Position numbers and translations under genes: made by a program. Below are positions 1-9,671 of a DNA stretch of 64,000 nt, in pieces; the first letter of the stretch is position 1; each line of letters starts with the position of its first letter. Under the pieces are notes generated by a model. The model was not told the DNA's origin, did not search any database, and saw only the letters and a program-made list of their open reading frames with translations. The stretch is taken from NCBI RefSeq assembly GCF_014647655.1, contig NZ_BMPP01000004.1, forward strand, positions 1 through 64,000, in the 5' to 3' direction. The stretch comes from Deinococcus malanensis. GTDB taxonomy: Bacteria > Deinococcota > Deinococci > Deinococcales > Deinococcaceae.

Positions 1-1
1 T

Positions 2-205
2 TCTGTAGTGTTTCTGCCGCCGTATGCTCCGGAGCTGAACCCCATTGAGCTGGTCTGGGCGTATATCAAGCGCCATGTGCTGGGGAATTTTTGCGCCCGC
101 ACCTCGGTGGCATTGAAGGAGAAGCTGACTGGTGCGTGGCAACGTGTTCGGTATGTTGACCTCCCGCAACACCTTATGGATGCAAATCTACGCCGTGATC
201 AATAA
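2..205 (+). CDS. IS630-family transposase, C-terminal part (5' end outside window)
   Basis: The reading frame is open from the window edge and runs to a TAA at 203-205, so only the C-terminal 67 residues are present. The segment [15 protein letters not shown] carries the NPIE-x-x-W signature that holds the third acidic residue (Glu) of the DDE catalytic triad in IS630/Tc1-mariner-type transposases. The following basic helical tail is also usual for the family. The GTG at 8 is internal to this frame and is not the start. Whether the element is intact cannot be judged because the N-terminus lies outside the window. Confidence 0.85.
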   Translation, partial: SVVFLPPYAPELNPIELVWAYIKRHVLGNFCARTSVALKEKLTGAWQRVRYVDLPQHLMDANLRRDQ

Positions 206-218
206 GTCCACTTGCATG

Positions 219-247
219 CGGGAGGCCTTGAAAATAGGGGCCTCCCG
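219..247 (+). terminator. Hairpin downstream of the IS630 transposase
   Basis: CGGGAGGCC at 219-227 pairs perfectly with GGCCTCCCG at 239-247 around an 11-nt loop. No U-run follows, so it may be a weak terminator or a hairpin near the element's end. The remaining sequence up to 431 shows no further gene. Confidence 0.4.
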
Positions 248-431
248 ATTCACATGGTCATGGCGCGTCCCAGGGCTGAGAAGGTCAGACGACTGGCCTG
301 TGGCCAGACCCTACATCATGAGCTCATTCTTTACTTAAACAGGTTGAGGTGACTTCTCATGCTGTGCCACGCTGGGGTTCAGGGACAAAATGCGGCTCTG
401 GTACCTGTGGGTCCCTCTAAAAGGAGACGTT

Positions 432-2030
432 ATGCGGCCAAGACCCCGGCACTTTCGCTTTACGCTCGCAGCACTTCTGATGTGCCTTTCAAGCTGTACG
501 GTTGTCAATCCCAGTTATCCGCAGGGGATTTTCCCGCGTGACTTTCCCCGGGTGCCACCAGCAGACGCTGCCGCGGCACAGGTGCCTGCAGGTTACCGGG
601 TCGAAGTGGTCATGCGTGACCTGGAGCATCCCACCAGCGTGGAGATGGATGACCGGGGCAATCTCTATGTGGCGGAAGCAGGGTTCTCCTATGGTGATCC
701 GGTAGCGCCCGCACGCATCCTCCGGGTGACACCTGCCGGCGAAATTGCCATTGTTGCTGAGCAGCTCAGGGGGCCCATCAACGACCTGTTGTGGCACCAG
801 GGCCGGCTGTACATTTCGCACTTCGGGCGGATCTCCGCACTTGACCAGAGCGGAGCGGTCACGCATCTGGTGACCGACCTGCCCGTGAACTTCAACCACC
901 AGAACAACCAGATGACAGCCGGGCCAGACGGAAAAATCTACTTCGGACTGGGGACCATGACCAACTCCGGGGTGATCGGTCTGGACAATGCCTATCCCTT
1001 TACCGATCTGCTGTTGTGGCCCGACATGCGTGATGTGCCCGCCCGGGATGTCCGGCTGACCAACGAATCCTTTCTGACCCCGCAGCCGAACAACGTCCTG
1101 GCCCGGCAGGGCCGGCTCGTGGACTTGGGAAGCAACCTCGCCTATGCAGTGACCAGCCTGTTCAACCGTAACCCGAACACGTCGATGCTGGTGCGGACTG
1201 GCCCCTTCCAGCCATTTGGACACAGCGGTGCCAGGGTGATTCCAGGGCAGGTCAAGGCCAACGGAACGGTGCTGCAGATGAACCCGGACGGTTCGAACCT
1301 GAACGTGTATGCCTGGGGCTTCCGCAACCCCTACGGCGTCGGCTGGGGCCCGGACGGCCGGCTGTACGCCACAGACAACGGCTACGACGAGCGAGGCAGC
1401 CGTCCCATCGCCAACGCCGAAGACAACATCTGGGTCGTAAAGCAGAACGCCTGGTATGGCTGGCCGGACTATTCCAGTGGTATCCCGGTCACAGACCCAC
1501 GGTTCCGCTCCTCGCGAGGGCCCAGGCCCCAGTTCCTGATGGCCGAGCATCCCGCAGTAGAAAAGCCCCTGATGACCCGTCCCAAACACGCGGCCGTGAC
1601 CAAGTTCGACTTCAGTCGGAATGCTGGATTTGGCTTCCAGGGCCAGATGTTTCTGGGCGAATTCGGCGCGGGCGTGCCTGCCACGGGTCCCGACCAGCCG
1701 GTGGTGGGTCAGCAGGTGATTCGGATCAATCCCGCGACCGGAGAAAGCGCGACCTTCTTCACGGCCCGGCCAGGATCGCTGGGACCCAGGGGGGCAGAGT
1801 ACATCTCCACGCCGGGGCCCAAACACCCCGTTGACGTGCGGTTCTCCCCGGACGGCTCGGCCATGTACATCGCCGATATTGGCGCGCTGACGTTCAGGCT
1901 GGCCGGAGCCGGCCCTTTCCCCAGACCATTCCCCGGGACCGGCATCATCTGGCGGGTGACCCGTGAAGGGGCACCTGCAGCAACCCCACCTGCCAATCTC
2001 TCACCGCTTCCGCCGCGCGCCTCCCGCTAG
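432..2030 (+). CDS. Lipoprotein, PQQ-type sugar/sorbosone dehydrogenase-like beta-propeller
   Basis: The 532-residue product starts with a basic N-terminus, a hydrophobic stretch and a lipobox (LSSC, Cys at residue 21), so it should be exported and lipid-anchored. The ATG at 432 is preferred over the upstream in-frame start at 390 because AAGGAG lies 6-11 nt upstream and the signal peptide begins there. The body has repeated blade-like motifs (MDDRGNLYVAEAG, GPDGKIYFGLG, GFRNPYGVGWGPDGRLY, FSPDGSAMYIAD). These are typical of soluble aldose/L-sorbosone dehydrogenase beta-propellers, which use PQQ to oxidise sugars outside the cytoplasm. The fold assignment is strong. Substrate and actual PQQ use are inference. 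Confidence 0.75.
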   Translation: MRPRPRHFRFTLAALLMCLSSCTVVNPSYPQGIFPRDFPRVPPADAAAAQVPAGYRVEVVMRDLEHPTSVEMDDRGNLYVAEAGFSYGDPVAPARILRVTPAGEIAIVAEQLRGPINDLLWHQGRLYISHFGRISALDQSGAVTHLVTDLPVNFNHQNNQMTAGPDGKIYFGLGTMTNSGVIGLDNAYPFTDLLLWPDMRDVPARDVRLTNESFLTPQPNNVLARQGRLVDLGSNLAYAVTSLFNRNPNTSMLVRTGPFQPFGHSGARVIPGQVKANGTVLQMNPDGSNLNVYAWGFRNPYGVGWGPDGRLYATDNGYDERGSRPIANAEDNIWVVKQNAWYGWPDYSSGIPVTDPRFRSSRGPRPQFLMAEHPAVEKPLMTRPKHAAVTKFDFSRNAGFGFQGQMFLGEFGAGVPATGPDQPVVGQQVIRINPATGESATFFTARPGSLGPRGAEYISTPGPKHPVDVRFSPDGSAMYIADIGALTFRLAGAGPFPRPFPGTGIIWRVTREGAPAATPPANLSPLPPRASR

Positions 2031-2191
2031 ATGCGAAAAGTCTGGCCCTACCTTGAGCAGGTAGCCGGGGGCAGACACCCTGAGGAGCTACAGGCTTTGT
2101 GGCCCCTGAGTGATTTCTGGCCTGCCGTACACCGCCGGAACGTTAAAAGAGGTCACATCCCGCGCATGGGGCTGTGTCCTTACGGTGAGGT

Positions 2192-3661
2192 ATGACTACA
2201 TCCCATTGGGCGCGGCCTATGCCTTCCTTCCAACCGTTGACCCGGGATGTGGAGGCCGACGCCGTCGTGGTCGGTGGCGGCATCGCTGGTCTGACGACTG
2301 CCTACCTGCTTGCCCGTGAAGGCCAGCGGGTCGTCCTGCTGGAACGGGATGAAATCGGCAGCGGCGAGACAACCCGCTCATCAGCGCAGCTGACCGCCAG
2401 CCTGGATTTCCGGTATTACGAGCTTGCTGGTATCCACGGAGAACAGCGGACCCGGTTGATTGCCCAGAGTCACACGCAAGCGGTAGATGAGATCGAGCGG
2501 ATCGTGCGTGACGAAGGGATCGCGTGTGACTGGACCCGGATCCCCAGCTTCCTGTTCGCGCCACCGGACCAGCAGGAGGATCTGGCGCGAGAACTGGCGG
2601 CCATGCAGAGCGCCGGCCTGGACGTAGGCATGGTGGGTCCGCCTGCCGGAACTCGGGACCTGGGACCGTGCATCCGCCTGGAACAGCAGGCCGCCTTTCA
2701 TCCTGTGCTGTATCTCCAGGGCCTGGCACGGGCGGCGCAGCGACTGGGCGCCCAGATCTACACCCAGTCGCTCGTGACGTCATACGACGCCTCAGAGGTA
2801 CTTACGGAAGGTGGGGCGCGGGTACGCGCGCGACACGTGGTGCTGGCGACCAACGTTCCCGTGGCTGACCGGGTGAAATTCTCGTTCCGGCTCGAACCCT
2901 TCCGGACCTATATGGTGACCCTGGACCTGACGGATGCCCTTGAGCCCGGGCACTACTGGGACACCGTGGACCCCTACCATTACGTCAGGCTGGACGGCAA
3001 CGCTCTCCTGGTCGGTGGCGAAGACCACGTGGTGGGGCGTGCGGATGACGCGGAGGAACGCTACGGGCGCCTTGAAGCCTGGGCGCGTGAGCGGTTTCCG
3101 GTCGGCCAGCGCCGGGAGGCGTGGTCCGGGCAGGTGGAAAACACCCCCGATGGTCTGGCCTATATCGGGGAAAGTGGGGGCGTCTACGTCGTCACCGGTG
3201 ACGTGGGCAACGGGCTGACGCATGGAACGATCGGGGGTCGGGTCATCCGTGACCTGATCCTAGGACGCGAGAATGCCTGGGTCGACCTGTACGATGCCAA
3301 CCGCCTGCCACGCGGGAACCGCCTGGAATGGATCAAGGAGGGAATCAGTGCCGCGGGCCACCTTGGCGAGTGGGTCACCGGCGGCGACGACCTGAGTGAC
3401 CTGGCGCCGGGGGAGGGGGCGGTCGTTCGTCACGGGCTGAAGAAGCTCGCGGTGTACCGGGACGACCAGGGCACGTTGCACGCCCGCACGGCCAGGTGTC
3501 CGCATTTCGGATGCGTGGTGCACTGGAATACTGGCGAAAAGAGCTGGGACTGCCCCTGTCACGGCTCCAGGTTTACGGCCTTTGGGGAACTGCTGCACGG
3601 TCCTGCCCGGGTTGGACTTGCCGTTGAGGAGCTTGGCCAGGACGCTCAGTCCCCGGGCTGA
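2192..3661 (+). CDS. FAD-dependent oxidoreductase (DAO family) fused to a C-terminal Rieske domain
   Basis: 489 residues. The N-terminus has a dinucleotide-binding motif (VVVGGGIAGLTTAYLL, about residues 25-40) followed by an ERD element, as in glycine oxidase/D-amino-acid oxidase-type flavoproteins. The last ~85 residues form a Rieske [2Fe-2S] domain with CPHFGC and CPCHGS supplying the Cys-His/Cys-His ligands. Such fusions pass electrons between an FAD amine dehydrogenase module and a ferredoxin-like centre. The substrate cannot be read from sequence. No signal peptide is seen, so it is probably cytoplasmic. A TACGGT hexamer at 2181-2186 lies 5 nt before the ATG, and a GTGAGG could also act as a weak ribosome site. 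An alternative start is the ATG at 2219. Confidence 0.85.
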   Translation: MTTSHWARPMPSFQPLTRDVEADAVVVGGGIAGLTTAYLLAREGQRVVLLERDEIGSGETTRSSAQLTASLDFRYYELAGIHGEQRTRLIAQSHTQAVDEIERIVRDEGIACDWTRIPSFLFAPPDQQEDLARELAAMQSAGLDVGMVGPPAGTRDLGPCIRLEQQAAFHPVLYLQGLARAAQRLGAQIYTQSLVTSYDASEVLTEGGARVRARHVVLATNVPVADRVKFSFRLEPFRTYMVTLDLTDALEPGHYWDTVDPYHYVRLDGNALLVGGEDHVVGRADDAEERYGRLEAWARERFPVGQRREAWSGQVENTPDGLAYIGESGGVYVVTGDVGNGLTHGTIGGRVIRDLILGRENAWVDLYDANRLPRGNRLEWIKEGISAAGHLGEWVTGGDDLSDLAPGEGAVVRHGLKKLAVYRDDQGTLHARTARCPHFGCVVHWNTGEKSWDCPCHGSRFTAFGELLHGPARVGLAVEELGQDAQSPG

Positions 3662-3752
3662 AGTCGTCCTGTGCCGTCCACAAGGATGCGGCAGCGTGAA
3701 ATCTTCCCGTTGCCGCTGCTGTTAAGGTGCCCAGGAACTGTCTGGTCCGGGC

Positions 3753-5801
3753 TCAGGGCTTCGGCGTGCCGGTGACACGTGCCGCGCGAGCGGCGTAGAC
3801 CCGGCGCATATCTTCCAGTTCGCCCAGGCAGGGCTGCTGTTCCGAGAGGGGAAGGGCACTGAGGCGCTCGTCGAGCTTGACGCACCAGCGTGCGGCGAAC
3901 ATCCGTTTGACGGCCCGTAGCGCCGGCCCCGAACCCTCGCCACCGTTCTGGAAGAAGGCCACGACCGCGAAGGTGGGCTGGCCGTCCTTGCCGATGGGAC
4001 CATACCCTTCGTACCAGGCATGCGTGTAGGCATAGCCGTCCTTGAAGCTTCGGCCGTTCTCGGCGGTCCCGGTCTTGCCACCCGTCCGCACCGGGAAGAT
4101 CATCGGGCCGATCTCATGGATCGCCGTGCCGTACCGGGTACCGGCTGTCGTCCCTGCCATGCCTTCCTGCACCAGCTTGAACACGTCGGTGTTGCCGTTG
4201 CGGACCACGCTGACAGCGGGCTTCCTGGGCTGCTCCTTGCCTCCTACCGCCTTGAGGACCGTCATGGGTCGCTGCTGGCCAGTGTTGATGATGGTGGACA
4301 TGACCCAGGCCACCTGCGCGGGGGTCACCAGGACATCTCCCTGACCGATGCTCATGTTCAGGCCGAAGCCCGGGAACCAGGGCGCCTGGGGCGTGGTGTA
4401 GTCGTCGATGTTCGACAGGCGGCCGGTCTTTTCCCCCACCAGCTCCAGGCCGGTGGTGCGGTTGTAGCCGAGTTCGGTCAGGCGGCTCTTGAGTTGCCGG
4501 GAATAGACGCCTGGAGTCGCCTGCGCCGCCGAGTGGTAATACCACGGGTTGCACGAATACGAGATCGCCAGGCGGCCGTCCACCATGCCCAGCGAGAAGC
4601 GGGCCCAGTTGTTGAACCGGGCGCGTCCGAAGTAATACGAGGGGGCGCAGTGCAGTGAAAAGTTGCCCCACTTCTCGATGTACATCAGGGTGGTGGCGAT
4701 TTTGAAGACACTGCCCGGGTTGTAGGCCTGCACCACCCGGTTGCTGGTCACCGCGTCCAGAGCAGCGTCGGGACGATTTGGGTCCACGGCCCAGTTCTTG
4801 GCCTTGTGGTCGGGGCTTGGCACCCGCGAGAACCAGTTCGGGTCATATGCCGGGCTGCTGGCCATGGCCAGCACCTCGTTGGTGCGCGGGTCAAAGGCGA
4901 TCACCGCACCCCGGGAAAACTTCTCGGCAGGTTTGCCCCATTTGGCGCGTCCGGCGTTGACGTCATTCAGCCCTTCGCGCAGGGCGGTTTCCGCAGTGCG
5001 CTGCAGCAGGCTGTCCAGCGTGAGGGTCACGTCCTGCCCCTTGACGCCCTGATCGATCACCCGCTCGGTCTGTGGCCGGCCATTCGCCGTGACCTCCCGC
5101 CGGCGCAGGCCGTTCTTGCCCTGCATGGTGCCCTGCAGGCTGTATTCCAGCCCAGAGCGGCCCACCAGGTCGCCCACCGTGTAGTTGCCTTCCTCGACCT
5201 CACGGGCATTGGCTTCCGAGACGTACCCCAGCAGGTGGCCGGCCAGCTTGCCTTCCGGGTAGATCCTCTCGACGCGCTGGCGCAGTTCCAGGCTCGGGAC
5301 CAGCACCACGTACTCGTACAGGGCCGCCAGACGATCTTCGGGCACGTTGCGGGCCAGAACCACATCCGGTTCCTTGCGTGGATCAGGCTCACGCGGCTGG
5401 CCACCAACCAGCACATCGCCCTTGATGCCCGCCAGATACCGGATCTTGTCCCAGGAAGGAATGGCCTGCTCCGGGTCGGTGGGGTCGCGCCGACCGGTGT
5501 ACACCAGATCCACCGCGAGCCGGTTGGTGGCCAGCAGCAGCCCGTCACGCGTGCGGATCTCACCACGCATGGCCCGCAGCACCTCGTCGCGCTGATAATT
5601 GCTGGTGGACTGTACGGCGAACTGGCTGTGCTCAAGCACCTGCAACTGATACAGCCGCGCGCCCATGCCCACCAGACCCAGCGTGAATGCCATCGCCATG
5701 ACGCGGACCCGTCCAGTAGGAGCCGAGGCGGCCTGACGCCTGGCGCTGCCGCCACCTGCGCGGCGGCGCAGCTGCTGACGCCGTTCCATGGCCCTGCTCA
5801 T
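3753..5801 (-). CDS. mrdA: Penicillin-binding protein 2 (peptidoglycan transpeptidase MrdA)
   Basis: The 682-residue protein has a basic N-terminus, one membrane anchor (about residues 34-50), a PBP dimerisation domain and a C-terminal transpeptidase domain. The three penicilloyl-serine transferase motifs are present: S364-V-F-K, S-C-N, and K-T-G near residue 576. It cross-links peptidoglycan during elongation on the outer face of the membrane. The ATG at 5801 is chosen because it overlaps the mreD stop as ATGA. The frame is open upstream to 5861, but that would sit inside mreD. It is the last gene of deoC-maf-mreC-mreD-mrdA, the usual elongasome arrangement. mreB and rodA are not in the window. 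Confidence 0.95.
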   Translation of the reverse strand: MSRAMERRQQLRRRAGGGSARRQAASAPTGRVRVMAMAFTLGLVGMGARLYQLQVLEHSQFAVQSTSNYQRDEVLRAMRGEIRTRDGLLLATNRLAVDLVYTGRRDPTDPEQAIPSWDKIRYLAGIKGDVLVGGQPREPDPRKEPDVVLARNVPEDRLAALYEYVVLVPSLELRQRVERIYPEGKLAGHLLGYVSEANAREVEEGNYTVGDLVGRSGLEYSLQGTMQGKNGLRRREVTANGRPQTERVIDQGVKGQDVTLTLDSLLQRTAETALREGLNDVNAGRAKWGKPAEKFSRGAVIAFDPRTNEVLAMASSPAYDPNWFSRVPSPDHKAKNWAVDPNRPDAALDAVTSNRVVQAYNPGSVFKIATTLMYIEKWGNFSLHCAPSYYFGRARFNNWARFSLGMVDGRLAISYSCNPWYYHSAAQATPGVYSRQLKSRLTELGYNRTTGLELVGEKTGRLSNIDDYTTPQAPWFPGFGLNMSIGQGDVLVTPAQVAWVMSTIINTGQQRPMTVLKAVGGKEQPRKPAVSVVRNGNTDVFKLVQEGMAGTTAGTRYGTAIHEIGPMIFPVRTGGKTGTAENGRSFKDGYAYTHAWYEGYGPIGKDGQPTFAVVAFFQNGGEGSGPALRAVKRMFAARWCVKLDERLSALPLSEQQPCLGELEDMRRVYAARAARVTGTPKP

Positions 5802-6346
5802 GAAAAGTGCTCTTCCTGGCCGTCGCGCGGCCCCATCGCCCAGCCGATGACGCGCTCCCACAGCGGCGAAACCAGCAGGGTACCTATGAACATCACCGGC
5901 ACGATGCCCAGCAGGGTATCAAGCGTGACCAGTTCCGAGCGCATCCAGTAGGTCAACAGCAGGAATACCAGCCACTCGCCCAGGGTGGCGGCCAGCACTG
6001 TCAGAAAGGCCTGGAAAATCCCGCTGTCCCCAAAGGAACGCCGGACGAACAGCACCAGAAGTGCTCCCCCCGCGACACCTGCCGCGTGCAGGCCGAGCAT
6101 GCCGCCGCCCAGCAGATCCTGCGCCAGCCCTACCCCGTAAGAAGCCAGCAGCGCACTCAGTGCAGGCAGTCGCCACGCCAGGGCAGCGCCCGTCAGCAGA
6201 AACAGGTCCGGTGCTGGCAGGCCAAGGGTGTCGAAGAGGCGCGAGAGTAGGCCCTGCGCCACGACCAGGGCAAGGACGTACAGCGCCGGCCGAAACCAGC
6301 GCGCCGGGCCCCGGTGAACATGCGCCACCCGGGCCGCTGCCCTCAT
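5798..6346 (-). CDS. mreD: Rod shape-determining membrane protein MreD
   Basis: 182 residues, mostly hydrophobic, with about five membrane segments. This is the size and composition expected of MreD, the membrane scaffold linking MreC and the PBP2 elongation machinery. Sequence conservation of MreD is low. The assignment therefore rests on length, hydrophobicity and its place between mreC and mrdA, with 4-nt ATGA overlaps on both sides that imply translational coupling. Confidence 0.85.
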   Translation of the reverse strand: MRAAARVAHVHRGPARWFRPALYVLALVVAQGLLSRLFDTLGLPAPDLFLLTGAALAWRLPALSALLASYGVGLAQDLLGGGMLGLHAAGVAGGALLVLFVRRSFGDSGIFQAFLTVLAATLGEWLVFLLLTYWMRSELVTLDTLLGIVPVMFIGTLLVSPLWERVIGWAMGPRDGQEEHFS

Positions 6347-7125
6347 ACGCCCTCCAGGATCGTCACGTCTTCGATCACGCCGACGTCCACCGCCGGCTTC
6401 ACGATGACGCTGCGGTTGACATCATTCGGCCCCAGGGGCAATACCTTTTCTACGGTGCCGACCCGGATTCCCACCGGGTACAGCCCTCCGATACTGCTGG
6501 TCACCAGAACGTCCCCTTTCTTGACAGGCACACTGCGCGAAAACTCGGCTTTCAGGCGGTCCGGCGGCAGACCATGGGCCAACCCCCGGCCCCCCTTGCT
6601 GCCCTGCAGGGTGACCCCAACACTGCTTTCCGGATCCACCAGGGCCACCACCGTGGACTGGCCCTCACTGACGCCCGTGACCTGCCCGACCAGTCCGCCC
6701 GGTACGGTAACAGGCATCCGCAGGCGCACACCGTCACGTTTGCCCTTGTTGAGAGTCAGGCGCGCCAGCAGGGGACTGGGGTCCACAGCGATGACCTGCG
6801 CGATACCCAGGGCGTTGGGCGCCTGGGTCGCCGTGATCTTCTCCAGCTGGCGCAGGCGCGTGACCTCGCGGGTCAGGATCTCGTTGCGCTGCCGAAGCTC
6901 ATCGTTCTGCACCTGGAGGTTACGCAGATCCGCATTCAGACGACGTTCGTCGAACAGGGTCGAATAGGCCCGGCGCAGATTGTCCGCCGTGACTACCCCG
7001 ATCCGGGTCAGCGGGGCCGTAGAGGCGCGCAGGGCAGTCGGCGCCACCGCCTGAAACCGCAGCATCATCAGACTGATCAGCAGCAGGCCCACGAAGACCA
7101 GCAGGAGCCGGGGCCGTTCCTTCAC
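6343..7125 (-). CDS. mreC: Rod shape-determining protein MreC
   Basis: 260 residues with an N-terminal membrane anchor (about residues 7-24), a coiled-coil stretch (about 55-95, NEELRQR-like heptads following LRNLQVQND) and the two beta-barrel domains of MreC. GVVTADNLRRAYSTLF, ATQAPNALGIAQVIAVDP and the VPVKKGDVLVTSSIGGLYPVG region are characteristic. MreC is a periplasmic dimer that activates PBP2. It starts at a GTG whose GTGA overlaps the maf stop, and its own stop overlaps the mreD start. Confidence 0.92.
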   Translation of the reverse strand: MKERPRLLLVFVGLLLISLMMLRFQAVAPTALRASTAPLTRIGVVTADNLRRAYSTLFDERRLNADLRNLQVQNDELRQRNEILTREVTRLRQLEKITATQAPNALGIAQVIAVDPSPLLARLTLNKGKRDGVRLRMPVTVPGGLVGQVTGVSEGQSTVVALVDPESSVGVTLQGSKGGRGLAHGLPPDRLKAEFSRSVPVKKGDVLVTSSIGGLYPVGIRVGTVEKVLPLGPNDVNRSVIVKPAVDVGVIEDVTILEGV

Positions 7126-7718
7126 GCGCCGTGCACCTCACCCCAGACCGGCACCCCGGCGCGGCGCAGCAGCGTGATCACCACGCTGAGCGGAAAGCCC
7201 ACCACGTTGGTGTACTCGCCCTCGACCCTTGACACGAGTGAAGCTCCCAGCGCCTGAATACCGTAGCCGCCTGCCTTGTCCATTCCCTCACCGCTACGCG
7301 CATAGAAGGAAATCTCAGCGTCGGTCAGCGGGCGGAAAGTGACGTCAGTCCGGGCCACCTGTACCTGCTCCTCGGCGCCGCACAGCGCTGCCACGCCCGT
7401 AAACACCTGGTGGCTGCGGCCTGACAGGACGCGCAGAAACGCCTCGTTTTCGGCGACGTCAGCGGGTTTGGCCAGCAGAACACCTTCGCAGGCCACCACC
7501 GTGTCCGCTGCCAGGACCACACTTTCCGGGTGCAGCCCAGCCACCGAGCGGCCCTTCAGGAGCGCCAGTTCTGCCGCCAGCCGCGCCGGATCGGTTTCGG
7601 CGCTGTCCTCGTCCTCGCCGCTCACCACCACCTGGAATGGCACCCCCAGGCTTCCCAGCAGTTCCCGCCGTCTGGGACTGCCGGACGCCAGCACCACGTC
7701 CGGATGCCCTGCAGGCAT
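7122..7718 (-). CDS. maf: Maf family nucleotide pyrophosphatase
   Basis: 198 residues opening with VVLASGSPRRRELL, the signature of Maf/Maf-like proteins. The conserved VLAADTVV motif and the QVFTGVA segment follow. Maf proteins hydrolyse (modified) nucleoside triphosphates such as dTTP/UTP to monophosphates and have been linked to septum inhibition. The ATG overlaps the deoC stop (TAATG), and the end overlaps mreC. maf next to mreCD is a long-conserved arrangement. Confidence 0.95.
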   Translation of the reverse strand: MPAGHPDVVLASGSPRRRELLGSLGVPFQVVVSGEDEDSAETDPARLAAELALLKGRSVAGLHPESVVLAADTVVACEGVLLAKPADVAENEAFLRVLSGRSHQVFTGVAALCGAEEQVQVARTDVTFRPLTDAEISFYARSGEGMDKAGGYGIQALGASLVSRVEGEYTNVVGFPLSVVITLLRRAGVPVWGEVHGA

Positions 7719-8392
7719 TAGTAGCCCTCGCTGCTCTGCTCGCCGGAAACCAGCGCCACGCCGCCGGAGGTGCCCAGGCGGGAGGCACCCGCCGCGATCA
7801 TCTCGTGGGCGTCAGCCGGGGTGCGCACCCCACCAGCGGCCTTGATCTGGGCACGACCGGCAATGGTGTCGCGCATCAGGGCCACATCTGCAGGCGTCGC
7901 TCCACCGGTTCCGAAGCCGGTGCTGGTCTTCACAAAGTCCGCCCCGCCACGTACGGCTGCCTCGGTGGCGCCGCGTTTCTGGTCGTCACTCAGGTAGCAG
8001 GTCTCAATGATGACCTTCAGCACGTGCTCGGGAATCGCGCGGCGCACCGCACGGACATCAGCCTCCACAGAGTCCCAGCTGCCTTCCAGCGCCGCACCGA
8101 TATGGATGACCATATCGACCTCGTGTGCGCCGGCTTCCACACTCAGCCGCGCTTCGACGGCTTTCTGCTCGCTGGACACGGCTCCCAGGGGAAAGCCGCA
8201 CACGGTGGCCACCTTGACCGTGCTGCCCTCCAGTTCGGCAACGGCCTGCGGCACAAACACTGGATTGACGCAAACCGCATAGAAGGAATGCTCGCGGGCT
8301 TCGGCACACAGGGCGCGGATATCAGCAGAGGTGGCGGTGGCTTTCAGGAGCGTGTGGTCAATGTACGGCGCGAGCTTCACGCCCTTCAGCAT
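7718..8392 (-). CDS. deoC: Deoxyribose-phosphate aldolase
   Basis: DeoC converts 2-deoxyribose-5-phosphate to glyceraldehyde-3-phosphate and acetaldehyde in deoxynucleoside catabolism. The 224-residue product shows YIDHTLLKA at the N-terminus, the conserved VCVNPVFV, VIHIGA and FVKTSTGF (with the Schiff-base Lys of VKTSTGF), and IKAAGGVRT. The frame is open upstream to 8689, but that stretch runs across the divergent bcp gene. The ATG at 8392 gives normal family length. It is first in the deoC-maf-mreC-mreD-mrdA operon, with a TAATG overlap into maf. Confidence 0.93.
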   Translation of the reverse strand: MLKGVKLAPYIDHTLLKATATSADIRALCAEAREHSFYAVCVNPVFVPQAVAELEGSTVKVATVCGFPLGAVSSEQKAVEARLSVEAGAHEVDMVIHIGAALEGSWDSVEADVRAVRRAIPEHVLKVIIETCYLSDDQKRGATEAAVRGGADFVKTSTGFGTGGATPADVALMRDTIAGRAQIKAAGGVRTPADAHEMIAAGASRLGTSGGVALVSGEQSSEGY

Positions 8393-8437
8393 ACGCGGGG
8401 TGGCCTGAGAACAATAAAGAAAATTCCACTTGCACGC

Positions 8438-8443
8438 TACCCT
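8438..8443 (+). promoter_or_regulatory. Putative leaderless -10 (TACCCT) for bcp
   Basis: TACCCT ends 6 nt before the ATG at 8450, so transcription would begin at or next to the start codon. No clear -35 element is seen. Confidence 0.5.
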
Positions 8444-8449
8444 GGAGCC

Positions 8450-8940
<491 letters not shown>

Positions 8941-8944
<4 letters not shown>

Positions 8945-9627
8945 GCAGTCTTGAAGCGCTGAAAAAAGAGGCGGCCATTCGCGCGGCGGCCCTGGTCCAG
9001 AGCGGCATGCGGGTCGGCCTTGGTACGGGCAGCACGGCCAAGTACGCCATCGAGGAACTGGGACGCAAACTCTCGGAAGGTGAACTGCGCGACATCGTGG
9101 GCGTGGCAACCAGCGAGGCCAGCGATCAGCTGGCGCGGCAGCTTGGCATTCCGGTCGAGCCGCTTGATCCCCGCCCCCTGGACATTGCCATTGACGGGGC
9201 TGACGAGATCGACCCGCACCTGAACCTGATCAAGGGCCTGGGCGGCGCCCTGCTTCGCGAGAAGCTGACCGAGGTCCAGGCCCGGCGTTTTATCGTGATC
9301 GCTGATCACACCAAGACTGTCACCCACCTCGGAGAGAAGGCGCCGGTTCCCGTAGAGATCGCAAAATTCGGGTTTCTGAGCACCATCGAGCGTCTGAGGG
9401 CGATGGGGCTTGGGGGCAGGCTGCGTCAGCCCGGAGCGCAACCTTACGTGACAGACAACGGCAACTACATCTTTGATGCCCAGCTGCCTGAGTCCTTCGA
9501 TCCAGCCGCCCTGGAGCGGCAGTTGAAAGGCACGCTGGGCGTCGTGGAAACCGGCTTCTTCCTGGGCATGGCCGAGCGCGCCTTCGTGGCGGCGCCGGAC
9601 GGGGTCAGGGAATTGACCCTGGTCTGA
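8941..9627 (+). CDS. rpiA: Ribose-5-phosphate isomerase A
   Basis: 228 residues. Family motifs are present in order: GLGTGSTA (phosphate binding, about 26-33), DGADEID (catalytic acid region, about 85-91), KGLGGALLREK and IADHTK. It interconverts ribose-5-phosphate and ribulose-5-phosphate in the pentose phosphate pathway. Start is GTG at 8941, overlapping the bcp stop (GTGA). Upstream in-frame sequence belongs to bcp in another frame. Ends just before a bidirectional terminator. Confidence 0.96.
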
Positions 9628-9642
9628 CAAGATTTCCAGTTG

Positions 9643-9671
9643 AAGGGCGGCGGTGTGGCCGCCCTTTCTTA
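9643..9671. terminator. Bidirectional terminator between rpiA and the yyaL-like gene
   Basis: AAGGGCGGC at 9643-9651 pairs with GCCGCCCTT at 9658-9666 (9 bp, 6-nt loop) and is followed by TCTT. It lies between converging genes and overlaps the end of the leftward one. Confidence 0.75.

Noticed and set aside
489..1826. Long minus-strand open frame of 445 codons over the sugar-dehydrogenase gene
   Set aside because: Shadow frame of a GC-rich gene. It is rich in His/Gly/Arg, lacks family motifs, and the plus-strand product has a signal peptide and propeller motifs.
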